NCBI GenBank assembly: GCA_002104905.1
Contig: MCFE01000328.1
Span: 30,238-94,237 of the forward strand
Direction: 5' to 3'
Source: Basidiobolus meristosporus CBS 931.73
Lineage: Eukaryota > Basidiobolomycota > Basidiobolomycetes > Basidiobolales > Basidiobolaceae
DNA: 64,000 nucleotides
Part shown: positions 10,077 to 22,282 of the stretch, piece after piece
How the letters are laid out: each line of letters starts with the position of its first letter
Numbering within the stretch: the first letter of the stretch is position 1
Notes under the pieces: model-generated
What the model was told of the DNA's origin: nothing
Database searches by the model: none
What the model saw: the letters and a program-made list of their open reading frames with translations, nothing else
Made by a program: the position numbers and the translations under genes

Positions 10077-10720
10077 GTGAACCTTCTGTGCAACAAGCAG
10101 GGCTACATCCAAAGGCAATTTGTCTACCACAGCCTCCACATAGTCCATTGTTGACAGAGTGGAGACCCCACTGATAGACAGGCTACAACACAAAGAGCTT
10201 GAACAACTGTCACAATGCGTTTGGGAACCAGTGAATGAACAGTGGCATAAAGTCATTTGGTTCCTGCCAAAGTTGTGGAACCAGAGTGTTACAGCAGAAA
10301 TACTTATTGAGTAGTAAATTTAATGGAGTTACTTGTTGAGTGTGGGGTTGGGCTTAATGTTAGTGTAGGGTATAGAGACTTATATAGGTCAATACAATTG
10401 ACAATTGATGTACAACTGAAGATTCAACAGATATAAATCAACTCATACACATGAAAAGTAAGAGAAATGGTTAAGTCAGGAAGTAAGGAGTGTGAAAAAG
10501 AGGCAATAGCCAATCAATGTACACAAATGTGGGAAACAGTCAAGTGCCCAGGATCCAAAAGTGAGCAAATTGGTAGTGAACCAATCATAAGCCACTTATA
10601 TATCATTGTGATGAGATATTTTCACCAAGTTTTTTGTGAAATCTGGGGTGTGATTATTTTTCAATGGTCTCTGCACAGTGTCATGACAGGATCAGTACCT
10701 CATAGTAAAGAATGAGAGGT
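10077..10720 (+). mobile_element. Internally deleted TNP2/ORF2 derivative and its 3' flank
   Basis: At about 10080 the TNP2 linker of copy b (minus sense) is joined directly to ORF2 sequence at its GCAACAAGCAGGGCTACATCC block. This removes the TNP2 zinc finger, the divergent promoter and the ORF2 start. Shortly after, a second junction skips the coiled coil and repeats, landing in the GNLSTT...VDRVE block. The C-terminal codons WHKVIWFLPKLWNQSVTAEILIE follow. The 3' flank (to about 10720) is almost identical to that of copy a. This is a typical non-autonomous deletion derivative. Confidence 0.6.
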
Positions 10721-10729
10721 TACCATTGG

Positions 10730-11370
10730 GTTGAAGAGAATCTCTACACCATTCAATAAAGAATTCATGCAAACAAGAACCAGAGTGTACCCAAAAGGGG
10801 AATTAAAATTCAGCAGGGAGAAGAGAATTATTGGCCAAGTACAAAATAGTATTTTGTGGATATTTAAGTGGTTTTCATGGCAACAGTAGCAGCAACCAAG
10901 TATATGCTTGCAGGATGTAAATGTTGCCAGTAACACAAGGTAAATGACAACTTTGCAGGTACCATACTGAAACACCATAAACTTGAGGTGATAGAAGTGT
11001 GCCAAATGCAGCGGGTGCACACATATGGAGAAGGAATGTATTAGCTAAATACCAAGAAGTTCTTTGTGGATAGTCAACAGGTATTCATGGCTAAAGTGGT
11101 GGCAACCAAGCATATGCTGGCAAGATATGTATGTTACCAGCATTACTAGGTACATGACAACTTTGCAAATATTAAACCAGAAAGTTGTAAAGCTGAGGTG
11201 ATGGAAGTGTATCTATTGCTGCAGGTGTGCTTGTATGTAGAGGTTAGTAAGTATAAGGCCATAGTTTTTTGATTCAAGCACTATATGAAATACCCATGGT
11301 AGTAGTGGGTGCGCAAATAAATTGAGGTGATTCCACAATGGTATATGTGAGTGGTGCAAGGGGAGGTAGC
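10730..11370 (+). pseudogene. 3' fragment of a TNP2 gene, plus strand
   Basis: The sequence is the reverse complement of the region just downstream of the TNP2 C-terminal domain at 53.1-53.5 kb, sharing for example the CAGCAGGGAGAAG segment and the AGCATATGCT-containing segment. Two overlapping versions occur in tandem (about 10800-11005 and 11010-11240), indicating a local duplication. Stops are frequent in every frame. Confidence 0.5.
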
Positions 11371-12020
11371 CAAATCCCAATCAGATCCACCTACTCACCA
11401 AATGTTCTTTCCTAGTGCTATTGAGGTTAGAAAAAGTCTGTACTTGGATTGGTCTCTTTAATGAAAGAGCAATTTATACATATTACACTGTAACCCTTAT
11501 TGTTGTATATTGTTTCTCTCACTATCACTTTGCTTGGATGAGAGGGTCCCACCTCAATGCTCTAACAGCACCTTAAAGTACTGCACTTGCAACTGGTCCA
11601 ATAGCCAAAATCAACCTACATGATTTGCTAATTAGTGCCTTGTCTTGCTTAATAGGTGGTTGAACAGGGTGGCTTAGCATGCCTGCAGCCAGCTAGGCAA
11701 GATTGTTCATCTTCAGCAGTAGCACTGGTGTTATGAATGGTGAATTTTTTGCAAGCATTCATTGTGAGGGGCTGGGCCTCAGGTTCTAGATTAGCTTGAT
11801 ATTACTTAAATCAGTATGTGAATTGACAAGAGTGGAGCACTGCATTCTGGTTGCCCTGAGTTACATTTACTGAGATGGTAGGCCCAACCCACTGTACTGC
11901 ACACCAGCATGTTTTTGTACCCACCATTAAAAGCTGAGGCTCATGTGCTTATAGTGTGCCTACATTAGAAAGGTCACCAGAAGCAGTTTGCCTACAATCA
12001 GATGCCCAATGAGAAGTTAT
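11371..12020. other. No feature recognised
   Basis: The DNA is AT-rich and CpG-poor, with no open frame above 60 codons and no similarity to other parts of the window that I can see. It lies between two oppositely oriented TNP2 remnants and may be the remains of another element. Confidence 0.3.
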
Positions 12021-13694
12021 TTGGTCCTGCAGGTGAATCCAATCCAAGTCAGCTATGATAAGCCTGCAACAAGTCTGTCATTAAGCTAGCTGCTTAGAAT
12101 TATTGACCCATTGCACAATCTTATGTTGGCAGTGTGATGACATTTTGCAGATTTTACTGCCAAAGTAAAGCTAATAACTTGATTGTGTTTTAGCAATTTT
12201 TTGACAAGAAGTGCATGGTGTTCTGATGGTCCTAATATGCTCTACATTTATTTGAGTGGACTTAACCAGCAAATACATCCAATTGTCTTATATGGCAAGA
12301 AACTTGACAGTGCCCTTACAGCCTTATTGAAGACCTCTGTTGGCATTATTAAAGTAATATGACAGCCTACAGCTAGTTCCATACAATGCTACCACACCAA
12401 TATTCCAACTGAAGCTTTCTTTTTCTACATCCCCATTTGCCATTCATATACCCACTGTAGAATCACCCTTCTTTATTTTCTAACCTACTGCTATCTTGGA
12501 TACTCCCCACATAGTTTGAGTAAAAAAACAATGGCCTCCTGCTTACTAACCTCTACATACCAGCATCCCCACTGCAATTGGCACACTTCTATCACCTCAA
12601 CTTTACTGCTTTTAAATATGATACTTGCAAAGTTGCCATGTACCTTTTACTGCTGGTAACATACACTTCTTGCCAGCATATGTTTGGTTGTTGCCACTTT
12701 TACCATTAATACCAGCTGAATATTTGCAAAGAACCTTTTGGTATTCAGCCAATATATTCCTTCTCCCTGTTGGATTCTAGTCCCCCTTGAATGTGTACTC
12801 TAGCTCTTGCTTTTGTGAATCCAGTATTGAATAGTGTGGAAACTGGCTTTTGACTAAGAGAAACCCAACATACTTTAGTAAAGTTGTCCTAATAAGGACT
12901 AGCAATTTGTTGCACCCAATACAACTTTGCATTACTTGACTGTTTATTCACAGACAGGGGCTGCTTAGCTTCTGAATGCCAAAGGCATAGGTGTCTCCAT
13001 CTGCACATCTGTCCTCAGTGTTTTACTTCTCTTCTTGGCAGCCCTCCATGTGCCAACTCATTGCATCCCTGATAGGATTGAAGGTAATATTGGTGACAAG
13101 ATTGGGATATGGTAGTACTTGTGACTTGGCTTGTGTTTGTGTCTCCTCTCACATCTGCTCCATAGGAAGCTCCTAAAGGGTGAAGGAAAGCCCAATATGC
13201 TCCATACACCAAGCAAGATGGTGTGGAGAATGGATACATTTGCTGCAGAGATCTACGTGTTGGGCTTTGTGCTTGTAGTACAGCATCTTTAATACTGTCA
13301 CAAACTACTTGCGCAAAACCCAAAGATACATCAGGTTGGCATTGGCAATCTATGTCTGGATAAATATTCCTATAATTGCTTCATATGACTCCAATGTTTC
13401 CTATTTACTCTTGGTAGAAATGGCTTCAGAAGGCTACCTGAATATTTATATATCTATTTCAACCAGTCCTTGCATTTGTATTGTTGCATATGTGTAAGAA
13501 TATTGGTAGGAATCTGTAGGATGTACTTTAGGAAGTGGATGCTCCATAATATCTTGCCAATTCTTTTAGATTGCTTTGGTGTCTCTAAGAGCTCATTTTA
13601 CTTGAAATGCCTGTGTACAACTTGGTCATTAGTATAGGGATATTGTCAAAAAGCAAATGCATTGCTCCCAGTGGAAAGCTTTTGCTCTAACAAG
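12021..13694 (-). pseudogene. TNP2-like transposase copy c, 3' half
   Basis: This matches the C-terminal and downstream part of the TNP2 copy at 52.7-54.4 kb, including the region over 13015-13323 and the lead-in to MHLLF. It ends at 13694 in ..GCTCTAACAAG, exactly where gypsy A begins; the gene resumes at 24900. Frameshifts are present throughout. No separate function survives. Confidence 0.65.
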
Positions 13695-14060
13695 TGTTAT
13701 GATCTACCACCTGAATATTTAAGTTAGATCAGTTTTTAGTCAATTAATTAGTTCTATGTTTAGCTTATCAGTATATTAGTAATTTATACCAAATCAGTAG
13801 CATTAGTCAGCAAATGAACAAGCAGATCCTTCAGACAGAAATGGATATATTAAGTAGGATCTTATTGGGTGATGATAATGCAGTCAAATGAGTCTTCAGC
13901 CACAGCCTACATTAGGAAATACCATTAGTCAGTATTTGATTTGGAAAAATGTATATTAGGAGCTTCTGGAACCTCAATAAAAATTAGTTCAAGCTTTAGG
14001 GGATACAATGCTAGCTAAACTCCCTATTCCTCTACCTCTCTTATACCAAGACTTGTAACA
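13695..14060 (+). repeat. 5' LTR of gypsy A
   Basis: It runs TGTTATGATC ... CTTGTAACA, 366 bp, starting TG and ending CA. Immediately downstream, from 14061, is TTGGTAGCAGCAATAACC, the same sequence that follows the LTR of gypsy B and the presumed primer-binding site. Confidence 0.85.
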
Positions 14061-15921
14061 TTGGTAGCAGCAATAACCAGAAACCTCCCTCCTGAAGAAC
14101 AAAGAAGCCTCCCACACAATGTCCAAAAATCAAGAATGAAAGAATGCTATGCAGCAAATCCTGCCCCAGCAGCAACAGTTACTCCAGATCCTCAGCCAAC
14201 AGCAACAAGGAATGACTACCATGGCCCAAAGCCAGCAAAGCCCTATCAAGAACAACTTTAGTGTGAAGGTCAACTGGTAACATGGTAGAGTCAATGAAAA
14301 CCTGGAAACCTGGCACTTCCAGATTGAAGAAGCTTTTAAGGCTAAGAGAGTTGCTCCAGAAAGCAAGTTACATTATGTGGCAACATACCTAGCAGATGCA
14401 TCTTAACAGTGGTACCAAAATAAGATTAGGTCAGCCACCATGATGGGATGCTCTACAATCTCTACCTGTTATGAGTTTGTGTTGCAAATTCAGGATGCCT
14501 TTGAACCTCCACACCAACAGACATTACTGAGAAGAAAGTTGAAGATGCTCAGACAGAAAGGAATGGTCCAAGAATACATCTATGAATATAGATGTCTACT
14601 TGGACAAATTTAAAGAATGGACCCTCTGGATCAAGTTTGATACCTTATTGATAGGTTGAAAGAAAGAACTTCTAAGGAAGTGAATTACCAAAAACCTCAG
14701 ACTATTGAGGAAGCTTTCAAGGTTGCCATTGACTATGACTCAGCTATTTTTGGGGTTGGGAAGCCCACAATGACTGATCAGAGAGGCTACAATCACTGTG
14801 AATGAAGACAATCAGAAGCAATGCCAAGGGAAATAGAAGCTATGCAGAAGAATCCTACTTCAGAAGAATGTAAGAAGAAAGAACTTTGCTTTAATTGACA
14901 CCAACGGGGACATACTGAAAGTACCACCCTCAGAAAAAAAATGGACACCACACATCAAGAACCTTAGCCATATTGAAGCCCTACTGCATAGTAACATGGA
15001 GGATGAAGTTGAAGAAGACTCAAGACTCACCTTCCATATGTCAGATGAATACCCATCCCAGATGACCTCAAACTCAGGAAGGCTATTATACTTGAATACA
15101 GTAATAATTGGAGTACCTGCCATGATCATGAATGACTCAGGAGCATTGAATGAGTATATGTCCAAGCAATTTGCTTTGAAAGCTGGAATCAACCTGGAAC
15201 CCACCAAATCAACTTCAGTCTCAACGGCTAATGGGAACTCTCACATAGTTGACCATATTACTCAGCTAGTAAGGATGAAGATCATTAATTACAAAGAAGT
15301 TCTACAGGCCTATATATTTGGGAGCTGCAACTTTGACCTTGTACTTGGGAAAACCTAGCTATTTTGTTGTAATCCATCAATCAGCTGAAGAACCCATGCT
15401 ACTCAGATCCAGAAGGACATCAAGACCTATTAGCTATTACCTACCAGACTGGATTTTAACTTGGTCAATTCCAGTGTGTGTGACACAAGTGAACTTAGCA
15501 GGACACAGTTCTATTGAGCACTAAGAAAGGCACCAAGTTGTTCCTCATGGCAGTATTATAGGAGGATTCCTCTACTCCAATATCCCAAAAGGTCAGATTT
15601 TTTTGAAGGAATATTCAGACGTATTTCCAGATAAGCTTGTAAGCCTACCACCAGTCAGAGCTGTGGATCATGCCAATGAAATGGGAGATAGCCCTCCAGT
15701 GAGTAAGACACCTGACAGAATGAGTCCATTGGAGTTGGAAAAGATGAAGAGACAAATAGTTCGGTAACTGGAGCAAGGATATATTAGACACAGCAAGTCA
15801 CCTTGGGGAGCATCAGTACTTTTTGTGAAGTAGAAGGATGGAACAATTAGGATGTGTATTGACTACAGAGCCTTCATCAGTTACCATGAAGAATAAGTAC
15901 CCCATACCTTGGATTGATGAG
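14061..15921 (+). pseudogene. Gypsy A gag, protease and N-terminal reverse transcriptase
   Basis: The gag part (about 14115-14970) carries the VNENLETWHFQIEEAFKAKRVAPESKLHY block shared with gypsy B and several stops. The protease region (open 14996-15358) retains NDSGAL, the retropepsin active-site type DSGA. The reverse-transcriptase N-terminus (VSLPPVRAVDHANEMGD...SPWGASVLFVK...RMCIDYRAF) is riddled with stops. It ends abruptly at about 15921 within PWIDE, where plus-strand copia sequence begins. Confidence 0.75.
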
Positions 15922-17793
15922 CAATCACTGATCAAGGCAAAAATGTGGTAACTAGTAGATTTACCAGATGGGAGAAAGCCAATAGGATGTAGATGGGTCT
16001 ACAAGATCAAAATAACCTCAAATGGTGCCGTTGATAAGTTCAAGGCTATATTGGTTGCTAAGGGCTATTCCCAGATCCAGAGACTAGACTTTAAGGAAAA
16101 CTTTGCTCCAGTTGCCAAGTTGAACTCCATTAGGACAGTTCTAGCCTTGGCAGCTGTACACAGTCTAAATCTACACCAAATGGATGTCAAAACAGCCTTT
16201 CTAAATGAGCATTTGCAAGGAACCATACATATGGAGCAACCAGAAGGTTTTATCAATCCAAAAGACCCCTATAAGGTGTGCAAACTTAGAAAGTTGTTGT
16301 ATGGGCTTAAGTAGGCACATAGAGCATGGTATAACAAGATTGACACATATCTAGAGGAAATTGGGTTCTCTTGCAGCACTGCAAATCACAGTTTATATGT
16401 GAAACAGCTCAAAAAGGGTGTGTTCATCCTAGTTCCTTTTGTAGATAACCTAATTACAGCTACAAGTGACCAAGAGGCACTTAAACAGACAAAATCAGAT
16501 CTCTTCAGCAAGTTTGAAATGAAAGATCTTGGAAAAATGAGCTATTCTCTTGGAGTTGAGGTCAAATTTGATACACCTACGCAGAAAGTTGTGCTGAATC
16601 AGTTTAAGTACCTCAGCGGCATTCTTAGATGCCTCAAAATGGAAAATTGCAAACATGCAGCTACCCCAATGGTCAACAACCTGAAATTCAGCAAATCACA
16701 GCCAGTTATAGATGAAAACAGCTCAAATATGGACCAAAACTTTCCCTATCAGTCAATGGTTGGTAGCCTAGTGTACTTGATGGTATCTACAAGTCCAGAT
16801 ATTGCAGTGGCAGTTGGAATAGTCAGTCAATTCATGCAGAATTATGGATCAGATCAAATTGCAGCAGTTAAGCAGATTTTCAGATATCCACAAGGTACCA
16901 TTTATATAGTACTGAAATACTCTGGAGCAGCTAATAGGCAAATATTTGATAGTAATAGTGATTCAGATTGGGGTAGGGGTCTGATTGACAGAGGCTATAC
17001 CACAGGCTATGTATTTCTTTATGCTGGTGCAGCTATTACTTGGAATTGTAAGAAACAACCCACTGTGGCCCTATCTACAACTGAAGCAGAATATATGGCT
17101 GCATGTCAAGCAACCAAGGAGGCTATATGGCTACAAAAGTTATTCAAAGACTTAGGTTTTGATTCAGATGAACCAACATATATTTACAAGGATAATCAAA
17201 GTTGTATTTCATTAGCTAGAAATTCTACTAATCATGCCAGAACTAAGCACATTGATATTCAGCATCACTTTGTGCGGGAAGCTGTAGAAAGTAACTTAGT
17301 CAAGTTGGCATACTGCCCAACTAACAAAATGGTGGCAGATATATTGACATAACCACTAGCTAGGCCACAGTTTGAAAATTGTAGGGAGGAACTAGGATTA
17401 AGAAATTATTGAGTTGAGGGGGAGTGTAGAGATCTTGGACTATTTGGTGTCATTCTGCAGCTAAAAATTTACTTAACAATACTGGACTAGTCTTGGACAC
17501 TGTGAGAATAATTTACAGCTCTAACTTTGCCACTTTCTTCAGATCTATGATCTTATGATTATTCCCTTATAGTCAGGATCAAATTAGCACTAATACTAAC
17601 TTTTATGTACTAACCCTGAAATTGTTACAGAATGCTCCTGAATATTGAGGGACCCTCCTTACTTAGTGTTACAGCTGTATTATTTCTACAAAGGTATAAA
17701 TACTGAGCTTCTTTATTCATCAACAATAGTTCAACTTTTACCACTATTTCTTGATAAGTTCCTTACATCAAAATCACTTCTTAATTTGAAACA
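15922..17793 (+). mobile_element. Copia, 3' half (RT-RNase H plus 3' LTR), plus strand
   Basis: The element starts mid-RT (SLIKAKMW.LVDLPDGRKPIGCRWVYKIK) with no LTR, gag or integrase. Open frames 16051-16314 and 16399-17352 give the MDVKTAFLN and LRKLLYGLK blocks, RNase H (DSDSDWGRG, TTEAEYMAACQATKEA) and HARTKHIDIQHHFVREAV. The reverse-transcriptase active site YVDD reads FVDN here, so it is dead. It ends with a polypurine tract (gttgagggggag) and an LTR. It was inserted into the RNase H region of the minus-strand copia that follows; a later deletion removed the left halves of both. Confidence 0.85.
17425..17793 (+). repeat. 3' LTR of the plus-strand copia
   Basis: It runs TGTAGAGATCTTGGAC ... 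TTAATTTGAAACA, 369 bp, preceded by a polypurine tract at about 17413-17424. It is the same LTR family as the full-length copia at 33830-38508, but diverged. It abuts GTAAATACATG of the minus copia. Confidence 0.85.
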
Positions 17794-20700
17794 GTAAATA
17801 CATGTTGGTTCATGTGAGTTAAAACCTAGGTTTTTGAATGATTTTTGTAGCCATATAGCCTCCTTTGTTGCCTGAGGTGAAGCCATATATTCTGCTTCAG
17901 TTGTAGATAGGCCACAGTTGGTTGTTTCCTGTGATTCCAAGTAATAGCTGCACCAGCATAAATATATACATAGCCTGTGGTAGAGTGTCTGTGAAACAGA
18001 TCCCTACCCCAATCTAAATCACTATAGGCATCAAATCTCTGCCTATTAGCTGCTCCAGAGTATCCCAGTACCATATTTATGGTACCTTGTAAATATCTGA
18101 AAATCTGCTTAAATGCTACAATTTGATCTGATCCATAATTCTGCATGAATTAACTTACTATTCCTACTGCCACTGCAATATCTTTACATGTAGACACCAT
18201 CAAGTACATCAGGTGACTAGCCATTGACTGTTACGGAAAGTTTTGGTCCATATTTGAGCTGTTTTCATCTATTACTGGCTGAGATTTGCTTAATATCAGG
18301 TAATTGTCCATATGGGTAGCTGCAGGTTTGCAATTTTCCATTTTGAAGCATATAAGAATGTCCCTCAGGTACTTAAACTGATTCAGCACATTTTTCTGTT
18401 TAGGTATGTAAAATTTGACTTCAATTTCAAGAGAATAGCTCAATTTTCCAAGATCTTCCATCTCAAACTTGCTGAAGAGATCTGATTTTTTCTGTTTAAG
18501 TGCCTCTTGGCCACTTGTAGCTATAATTAGGCTATCTACATAAGGAACTAGGATGAACACACCCTTTTTGAGCTGTTTCACATATACACTGTGATTTGCA
18601 GTGCTGCAAGAAAACCCAATTTCCTCTAGATATGTGCCAATCTTGTTATACCATGCTCTAGGTGCCTGCTTAAGCCCATACAACAACTTCCTAAGTTTGC
18701 CAACCCTTTAGGGGTCTTTTGGATTGATAAAACCTTCTGGTTGCTCCATATATATGGTTTCTTGCAAATCCTCATTTAGAAAGGCTGTTTTGATGTCCAT
18801 TTGATGTAGATCTAGACTGTGTACAGCTGCCAGAGCTAGTACTGTCCTAATGGAGTTCAACTTGGCAACTGGAGCAAGGTTTTCCTTAAAGTCTAGTCCC
18901 TGGATCTGGGAATAGCCCTTAGCAACCAATATAATCTTGTACTTATCAGCAGTACCATTTGAGGTTATCTTGATCTTGTAGACCCATCTACATCCTATTG
19001 GCTTTCTCCCATTTGGTAAATCTACTAGTTCCCACGTTTTTGCCTTGATCAGTGATTGGTATTCCTCCTGCATGGCTTGTTGCCACATAGTAGCATCAGG
19101 ACTTTGCATTGCATGTTCCAGATTCCAAGGTTTGGCACATAAGGCAAGATAAGCTTCTTCATGATCATTGGATATATGCCACCAGGATCCAGGGGCATTT
19201 CTTGTTCTGGTAGATCCCCTAACCGGGATAATGTGCTCTGATCTGAAACCAACAGAATTATCATCTGTATCTGGCTGAATTAGATACGCATCTTCTTCAT
19301 TAGTGTTGATTACATCATTGGGTAGCTGGCCAATGATTTCTGTGGCTTTCTGATCTGAATTCTCCTCAGGGTACAAGATCCCTGCTCTTGATCAGTTTCT
19401 GAATTTTGCCATCATACACTCTTTACTCTTTTGTATCTTCACAATGCCCAAGAAAGATCCCTTTCCCACTCTTTGATTCCAACTTTGAGTGTTATTTGTC
19501 ATAGATGTGATAAAAAACATTACTTCCAATGATCTTGAGGTGCTGGAGATCTGGTTTTTTGCCTGTATATGCCTCAAGGGGTGTAGAATCATGTAGTGCT
19601 GTTTTTGAACATCTGTTCTTGATGTAAACTGTGGTAGCAACAGATTCAGTCCAAAACATGTAGTCCATTCCCTTATCGTGTAGCATAGATCTTCCCATCT
19701 CTACTATTGTTCTATTTGCTTGTTTTGCTATTTCATATTGCTGTGGAGTATGAGGAACTGTGGTCTGTTGAAGTACACAAGTAGATGAGCAATATTTTGT
19801 AAGCTCCTTTGAACAATATTCTCCTCTATTGTCACTTTGTAGTAACTTCAATTTACACCCACTTTGTGTTTCTGCCATCTTCTTGAAGTGCTTAAACATC
19901 TCAAAAGCTTCATCCTTTTTATTGAGGAAGTACACCCATGTATGTCATGTTTTGTCATCAATAAACATCTTAAAGTATCTCTTACTCCAATGGGCAGTGT
20001 TCTCATGGGGCCACAAATGTCTGAGTGTACAATAGCCAGTATTTTGGTGGTATTATGCCTTCTGAGCTCTTGAAACATTGCCTAGCCTGTTTGCCATATG
20101 AACATCCCTTACAGACATTCAATTTGACCGGAATTGAGTAGTTTAGGCCCCAAATAAGCTGACATTTCACCATTTGGCTCATTTTCTGCTCCCCCATGTA
20201 TCCTAGCCTCCTATGCCATGTCTCCCAGCTGGTTTCATCAGTTTCAGCAATGTTGAAATATTCAGGTACAATAATCTTGCACTATAACTTGTATATACTG
20301 TGATCTCAGATTCCCAAAGCTAATTTTTGTCCATTTTCACTCATTATTGCGCAGCTCATCTTAGTAAAAACAAATTTCAGTCCCTGAGCAGTTGCTTTAC
20401 CGACTGAGAGTAGGTTCTTAGCTATTCCAGGTACATAGAGTACATCAGTCAGTCTTACTGCTGTTGCCCCTGAGCTATTGCGCATATTTAGTTGAATAGA
20501 CCCACTGGCAATAGCTTCCAGAGTAGAGTTATCTCTCAGATAAACCTTTCTTAAGGGAATAGTCTTTAAGTTGCTGAACCACTCCTATATACCACAAATA
20601 TGCTGTGATGCTCCAGAGTTAATATACTATTCATAACTTTGGCTACTTGTACTCTCTTGTACAGTGACAAATTACTGTTCATTAGTGGTTATATGGTTTG

Positions 20701-21873
20701 CCGGCTATAGTTTCTGTTTTTTGTCTGCTTGTTTCTTCTTGCATTCTCTTGTCCAGTGTCCTGGCTTTTTACATTAGTTACAGCAACCAGGTTTCCTCTG
20801 GTTTTGTTGCTTTCCCTTCTTTCTGTGTGCCTTTCTGAACTGAATAAAGTATTATCTTCAATTTTCTCTGCTTGATCATTATGTCTGAGTTCTGCATGGA
20901 GAAGTCTTCCTTTGACATAGTCTAAAGTCAAATTGTATTCTCTGCTTTCAAACAAAAGTATGAGTGGCTCATACTTGTCTGGTAAGCTGCAAAGCCAACA
21001 GAGTATCTTTTCTTCATCATCTACCCCAGCATTAATACTGTAAAGTTCTTCTGCAAGTGTATCCTTTCTAGTAATGAGTTGCAGCATGTCATCATCTGGC
21101 TTCTTCCTCATGTTTAAGAACTTTTGTTTTACATAAAGCTTGCTTTATACTGACTTTGCTCTAAAGATCTTCTCTGAGGATTCCCATGCTGCTTTGGCAG
21201 TATTTGAGGCATCAATTTGTCCAATGAAGGAATCTTGCACATTGATACATATGGCATTAAAGGCCTTTCTCTCCTTCTCTTGAAACTTCTCCACATCTTC
21301 TTCTGCTGTTCCTTTGGACTCAACTTCTTTTCCTGTTATTATATTCTAAAGCTTCCTTTCCTCAAGGTGGATCTGCATCTTGATTCTCCAAAGTTTGTAG
21401 TTCTTCCCATCAAATCTCTCCTTTACAGGGAAAATGTTTGTGTTGTTCTGTTTGTTGGTAGAAGTCATCTTTAAAATAGATTAAGGCAATTGGGGCTTAT
21501 AACCTGCCCCAAGTTAAGCAGTGATTTGGATATAAGGAACTTATCAAGAAATAGTGATAACAGTTGAGCTGTTGTTTATTAATAAAGAAGCTCAGTAGTT
21601 ATACCTGTGTAGAAGTAATACAGCAATAACACTAAGTAAGGAAGGTTTCCCAATATTCAGGAGCACTCCACAATAGTTTCAGGGTTAGTACACAACATTT
21701 AGTAATAGTGCAAATTTGATCCTCATGGTAAGTGAATAACCATAAGATCATAGACCTGAAAAAAGTGGCAGAGTTAGAGCTATAAATTAGTCCCACAGTG
21801 GCCAAGACTAGCCCAGAATTGTTAAGTACATTTGTAGCTGCAGAATGATACCAAATAGTCCAATATTTTAACA
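17794..21873 (-). mobile_element. Copia, 5' LTR to RNase H, minus strand
   Basis: Order on the minus strand is LTR (21505-21873), gag (about 21474-20690), protease-integrase (about 20690-19390), RT (19376-18231) and RNase H to 17794, where the other copia cuts it. Visible are the gag UBN2-type block EEKILCWLCSLPDKYEPLILLFE, a zinc knuckle with CKKPGHW, integrase LKLLQSDNRGEYCS and PHTPQQYEIAKQANRTI (the catalytic-region ER reads AK), and RT motifs with YVDS in place of YVDD. A run of six A's at the gag-protease boundary keeps these genes in one frame here, unlike in the full-length copy. Many stops are present. Confidence 0.85.
21505..21873 (-). repeat. 5' LTR of the minus-strand copia in gypsy A
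   Basis: It is 369 bp (plus-strand reading TGCCCCAAGTTAAG ... CAATATTTTAACA). The primer site GGTTATAAGCCCC lies just left of it. To the right gypsy A resumes with codons for EDHLGHILKVLKKL. Confidence 0.8.
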
Positions 21874-21913
21874 GAGGATCACTTGGGGCACATTTTAAAG
21901 GTCTTGAAGAAGC

Positions 21914-22282
21914 TGTTACAATTTAAGAAGTGATTTGGATATAAGGAACTTATCAAGAAATGGTGATAATAGTTGAACTGTTGTTTATTCATAAAGAAGC
22001 TCAGTATTTATACCTTTGTAGAAGTAATACAGCTGCAACACTAAGTAGGGAGGGTTTCTCAATATTCAGGAGCATTCTGTAACAGCTTCAGGGTTAGTAC
22101 ACAATGTTTGGTAATAGTGCTAATTTGATCCTGACTATAGGGGAATAATCATAAGATCATATATCTGGAGAAAGTGGCAAAGTTAAGGCAGTAAATGAGT
22201 CCTACAGTGACTAAGACTAGCCTAGAATTGTTAAGTAAATTTTTAGCTGCTGAATGATACCAAATAGTCCAATATTTCAGCA
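21914..22282 (-). repeat. Solo copia LTR with perfect GAAGC target duplication
   Basis: It is 369 bp, TGTTACAATTTAAG ... CAATATTTCAGCA, flanked by GAAGC at 21909-21913 and 22283-22287. It splits gypsy A within VLKKL. It differs from the LTRs of the full-length copia at only about four positions, so it is recent. It must come from insertion of a full element followed by LTR-LTR recombination. Confidence 0.95.
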
